From positions 1-7,595 of the forward strand of contig QHMQ01000029.1 in the NCBI GenBank assembly GCA_003217835.1: DNA of 7,595 bases, written 5' to 3'. Position 1 is the first letter of the stretch, and each line of letters starts with the position of its first letter. Below the pieces are notes generated by a model that made no database searches, was not told the DNA's origin, and was given only the letters and a program-made list of their open reading frames with translations. Source of the stretch: Verrucomicrobiota bacterium. Its GTDB lineage: Bacteria; Verrucomicrobiota; Verrucomicrobiia; Chthoniobacterales; UBA10450. Positions 5,434 through 7,595 of this stretch are shown here, piece after piece. A program made the position numbers and the translations under genes.

Positions 5434-6222
5434 ATGGCGGACAAGCCTTCCAAACTGAAGATCGCCGATCGCGAATTCACGTCGCGATTGATCGTCGGCA
5501 CGGGGAAATTTGCCTCCAACGAGTTGATGCGCGACGCGCTGATTGCGAGCGGGACCGAGCTGGTGACGGTCGCTTTGCGCCGCGTCGATCTTTCCGGCAA
5601 AGGCGACCCGTTTGCGAACATTCTCGATTTCATCGATCCGAAACGTTTTCTTCTTTTGCCGAACACGAGTGGGGCACGCAATGCGACCGAGGCGGTGCGC
5701 CTCGCGCGGCTGGCCGCAAGCGCAGGCTTGCCGACCTGGATCAAGCTCGAGATCCATCCAGATCCGCGTTACCTGCTTCCCGATCCGGTTGAGACGCTGG
5801 CCGCCGCCGAAATTCTCGTGAAGGAGGGATTCACAGTTCTTCCCTACATCAATGCTGATCCGGTGCTGGCGAAGCGATTGCAAGACGTGGGCACCGCTAC
5901 GGTGATGCCGCTCGGTTCGCCAATCGGGAGTAACCGCGGAATCGAAACACGTCCGCAGATCGAGATCATCATCGAACAGGCGACGGTGCCGGTGGTTGTC
6001 GACGCCGGACTCGGCGCGCCAAGTCAAGCAGCCGAAGCGATGGAGATGGGCGCCGACGCGGTACTTGTTAATACTGCGATCGCAATTGCTTCCGATCCCG
6101 TTCGTATGGCTAAGGCATTTAAGAAAGCTATCGAAGCAGGACGAGAAGCTCGCGAAATCGGGTTGGCCGAAAAATTGGCCGCGGCCGCTGCGACCAGTCC
6201 GCTGACTGGTTTTCTTTCCTAA
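5434..6222 (+). CDS. thiG: Thiazole synthase
   Basis: Forms the thiazole phosphate moiety of thiamine from 1-deoxy-D-xylulose 5-phosphate, dehydroglycine and sulfur delivered by ThiS thiocarboxylate; a cytoplasmic TIM-barrel enzyme. The 262-residue product from ATG 5434 has the Schiff-base lysine K104 in WIKLEIHPD, E106, D190 in VVVDAGLGAPSQAAEAM, and the phosphate-binding loops GSPIGSNRGI (161-170) and GADAVLVNTAIA. These match K96, E98 and D182 of the Bacillus enzyme with a constant offset of 8. An in-frame ATG at 5374 would add 20 residues (MAGCPCYEF...), which are not typical of ThiG, so 5434 is preferred. No thiS precedes it and no TPP riboswitch is visible upstream. The carrier protein and other thi genes must lie elsewhere. 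Confidence 0.95.
   Translation: MADKPSKLKIADREFTSRLIVGTGKFASNELMRDALIASGTELVTVALRRVDLSGKGDPFANILDFIDPKRFLLLPNTSGARNATEAVRLARLAASAGLPTWIKLEIHPDPRYLLPDPVETLAAAEILVKEGFTVLPYINADPVLAKRLQDVGTATVMPLGSPIGSNRGIETRPQIEIIIEQATVPVVVDAGLGAPSQAAEAMEMGADAVLVNTAIAIASDPVRMAKAFKKAIEAGREAREIGLAEKLAAAAATSPLTGFLS
6193..6219 (+). terminator. Terminator-like hairpin overlapping the 3' end of thiG
   Basis: Perfect 7-bp stem ACCAGTC (6193-6199)/GACTGGT (6204-6210) with a 4-nt loop CGCT, followed at once by a T-rich run (TTTTCTTTCC). This is the form of an intrinsic terminator, but it lies within the last codons of thiG, before the TAA at 6220-6222. The stem is only moderately GC-rich and the T-run is interrupted, so efficiency is uncertain. 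Confidence 0.45.
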
Positions 6223-6287
6223 CCGGCGTGAATTTTCCAAGCGGTTGAGCGCTAGATTCTCGGCATCCCATCGGATCAGTGCAATCC

Positions 6288-7595
6288 TCAACAAATGACA
6301 TCTCGCTTCGTTCCTATGGGGTCGATCCCGGTTAGGCCATTTTCCATGTTTGAGTGCACTGGCTGGCGCGCACTCAGTTGGTAATCGCCATTACTCCCGA
6401 CTGCATCGTTTATCGGTTCCAGGCGATGGAAATCGTGACGTTGATCGACGTCGTACACTGCGCAAACGTCCTTGGGGAAAAGAAGGTCCAGTGTCCAGTC
6501 AAACGCGACACGGACCTTCTTGTCCAAGCCGGGCAATTTACTTAGGTAAACCGTCCGCCACATCCACCAGGCGAAGAAGCCCGAGAAATTGAAACCAAAG
6601 ATCCGCGCCACACCCATCCGACGACCGATTGAGGCCAGCAACCCGATGGTCTTGAACGAAAATGATCTTAGAGGACGACCTAAGAGTGCAGCCGCGATAT
6701 TCTGCGCCACAACCCTGCCCTCGCGTATGGCATGTTGCGCGGTTGGTGGATGAGACTGACCCGGATTTCTGATATCGGGCACAAACGCACAGTCACCCAC
6801 GGCCCAGACATCAGGCCAATCGGGAACTCCCAAGAATTGGTTTACGAGTAATCGGCCTCGTTCCTTTGCACAGGGGAGCGAAGAGATGATGGGACTCGGC
6901 ACGGTTCCGGCAGTCCAGACCAAGGTGCGCGATGGAATTGAGACACCATCGGCTAAAAAAACCTTGCTCTCCGTCACGCTCTTAACCCGGTTTTTAAGGC
7001 GAATTTCTACACCGCGTCGCGCGAGCACCTTCTCGGCGTATCTTCCCAGGCTTTCACCCAGTTCCGGCAGGATCTCCGGACCAGAATGGACCAGCATGAC
7101 CCGCAACATATCTTTAGACAGATTGGGATAGAACGGCAGCGCTTCCCGCACAAAGTCGTTTAACGCCGCCACCGTTTCCACACCGGCGAAGCCGCCGCCA
7201 GCCACTACGAAGGTAAGTAACGATTGCCGGTCGGCGAGATTGCATTCCGAATTTGCCTCTTCCAAGTGTCGGATGATTTGAGCGCGCAACTGAATGGCAT
7301 CACGAAGCGATTTCATTGCTACGGCCAGGCCGGCGAGACCCGGAATGTCGTAAAAGTTGGTGATCGATCCCAGTGCGATGACCAGATGATCATAGTCGAT
7401 TTGTTTTGAGTCGTTGCGGTAACCGCGCGAAATCAGGACCCGCTTGTTTGGCAGATCGATCTGGTTGACGTCACCCACCGATACCTCAACTTTACGGAGC
7501 AGCTTCCGGAGGGGGTTTACGATATTTGTGATCTCGAGGTCGCTCGCTGCGATCTCGTGAAGCATCGGCGTGAACAAGAAAAAGTTATCGTGGCT
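6288..7595 (-). CDS. ndh: Type II NADH dehydrogenase (NDH-2 family), C-terminal part (5' end beyond window)
   Basis: Single-subunit, non-proton-pumping flavoenzyme that passes electrons from NADH to quinone at the inner face of the cytoplasmic membrane. The frame is open to the right edge (reading SHDNFFLFTPMLHEIA, a conserved early block), so the TTG at 7577 is internal and the N-terminal FAD GxGxxG lies outside. Visible are the NADH-binding GGGFAG (7182-7199), the second FAD motif VGDC (6789-6800) and the C-terminal amphipathic membrane-anchoring region GFFAWWMWRTVYLSKLPG to LDLLFPKD (about 6468-6600). After FPKD comes a roughly 59-residue tail (6291-6467), rich in His, Asp and Asn, that I cannot assign to any domain. 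The gene converges with thiG. Some related flavoproteins share the fold, but the quinone-site/anchor region favours NDH-2. Confidence 0.9.
   Translation of the reverse strand, partial: SHDNFFLFTPMLHEIAASDLEITNIVNPLRKLLRKVEVSVGDVNQIDLPNKRVLISRGYRNDSKQIDYDHLVIALGSITNFYDIPGLAGLAVAMKSLRDAIQLRAQIIRHLEEANSECNLADRQSLLTFVVAGGGFAGVETVAALNDFVREALPFYPNLSKDMLRVMLVHSGPEILPELGESLGRYAEKVLARRGVEIRLKNRVKSVTESKVFLADGVSIPSRTLVWTAGTVPSPIISSLPCAKERGRLLVNQFLGVPDWPDVWAVGDCAFVPDIRNPGQSHPPTAQHAIREGRVVAQNIAAALLGRPLRSFSFKTIGLLASIGRRMGVARIFGFNFSGFFAWWMWRTVYLSKLPGLDKKVRVAFDWTLDLLFPKDVCAVYDVDQRHDFHRLEPINDAVGSNGDYQLSARQPVHSNMENGLTGIDPIGTKRDVIC

Noticed and set aside
5344..6294. Long minus-strand open frame (316 codons) antisense to thiG
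   Set aside because: It is fully covered by thiG, whose catalytic residues are all in place. The antisense translation is rich in Arg/His/Cys and Gln without any recognisable motif, typical of a GC-rich shadow frame.

Overview
This window is a compact, gene-dense chromosomal segment (protein-coding genes nearly end to end, short gaps, weak or absent Shine-Dalgarno sequences, about 55-60% GC in most genes by hand count). The gene content is mostly housekeeping: CarB, a secreted cyclophilin, N-carbamoylputrescine amidase, Cu/Zn superoxide dismutase, a YhaM-like HD exonuclease, an orphan DNA methyltransferase, ThiG and a type II NADH dehydrogenase. Secreted proteins with classical signal peptides and the general protein flavour suggest a Gram-negative environmental bacterium. 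My impression is Verrucomicrobiota (Chthoniobacterales-like soil lineage), but no single marker in the window proves this.

Layout. Bases 2-1216: 3' part of carB (+). 1211-1270: composite repeat element A. 1311-1916 ppi, 1921-2760 N-carbamoylputrescine amidase and 2796-3305 sodC, all + and closely packed (the first pair only 4 nt apart). 3379-4434: OB-fold/HD exonuclease (+). 4429-4480: element B, lying between convergent genes. 4475-5296: beta-class DNA methyltransferase (-), distinctly lower in GC. 5312-5362: element C, between the divergent methyltransferase and thiG. 5434-6222: thiG (+), ending in a terminator-like hairpin. 6288-7595: C-terminal part of an NDH-2 type NADH dehydrogenase (-), running off the right edge.

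The genes do not form one pathway. They contribute to pyrimidine/arginine precursor synthesis (CarB), putrescine synthesis (amidase), envelope protein folding and oxidative defence (cyclophilin, SodC), RNA turnover (HD protein), thiamine synthesis (ThiG), respiration (NDH-2) and DNA methylation.

The most interesting signal is not a gene. Three short intergenic elements (A, B, C; 51-60 bp) share an architecture but not an internal sequence. Each starts CTGTAG, carries two short perfect hairpins with mostly 3-nt loops, and ends CTAYAR, the inverse of the start. The inward-reading CTGTAG/TTATAG ends supply the last Leu codon and the TAG stop of three different genes: carB, the HD gene and the methyltransferase. 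Two of the elements bracket the low-GC orphan methyltransferase. A second notable point is an apparent in-frame loss of about 15-20 residues in the amidase just after its catalytic cysteine strand.
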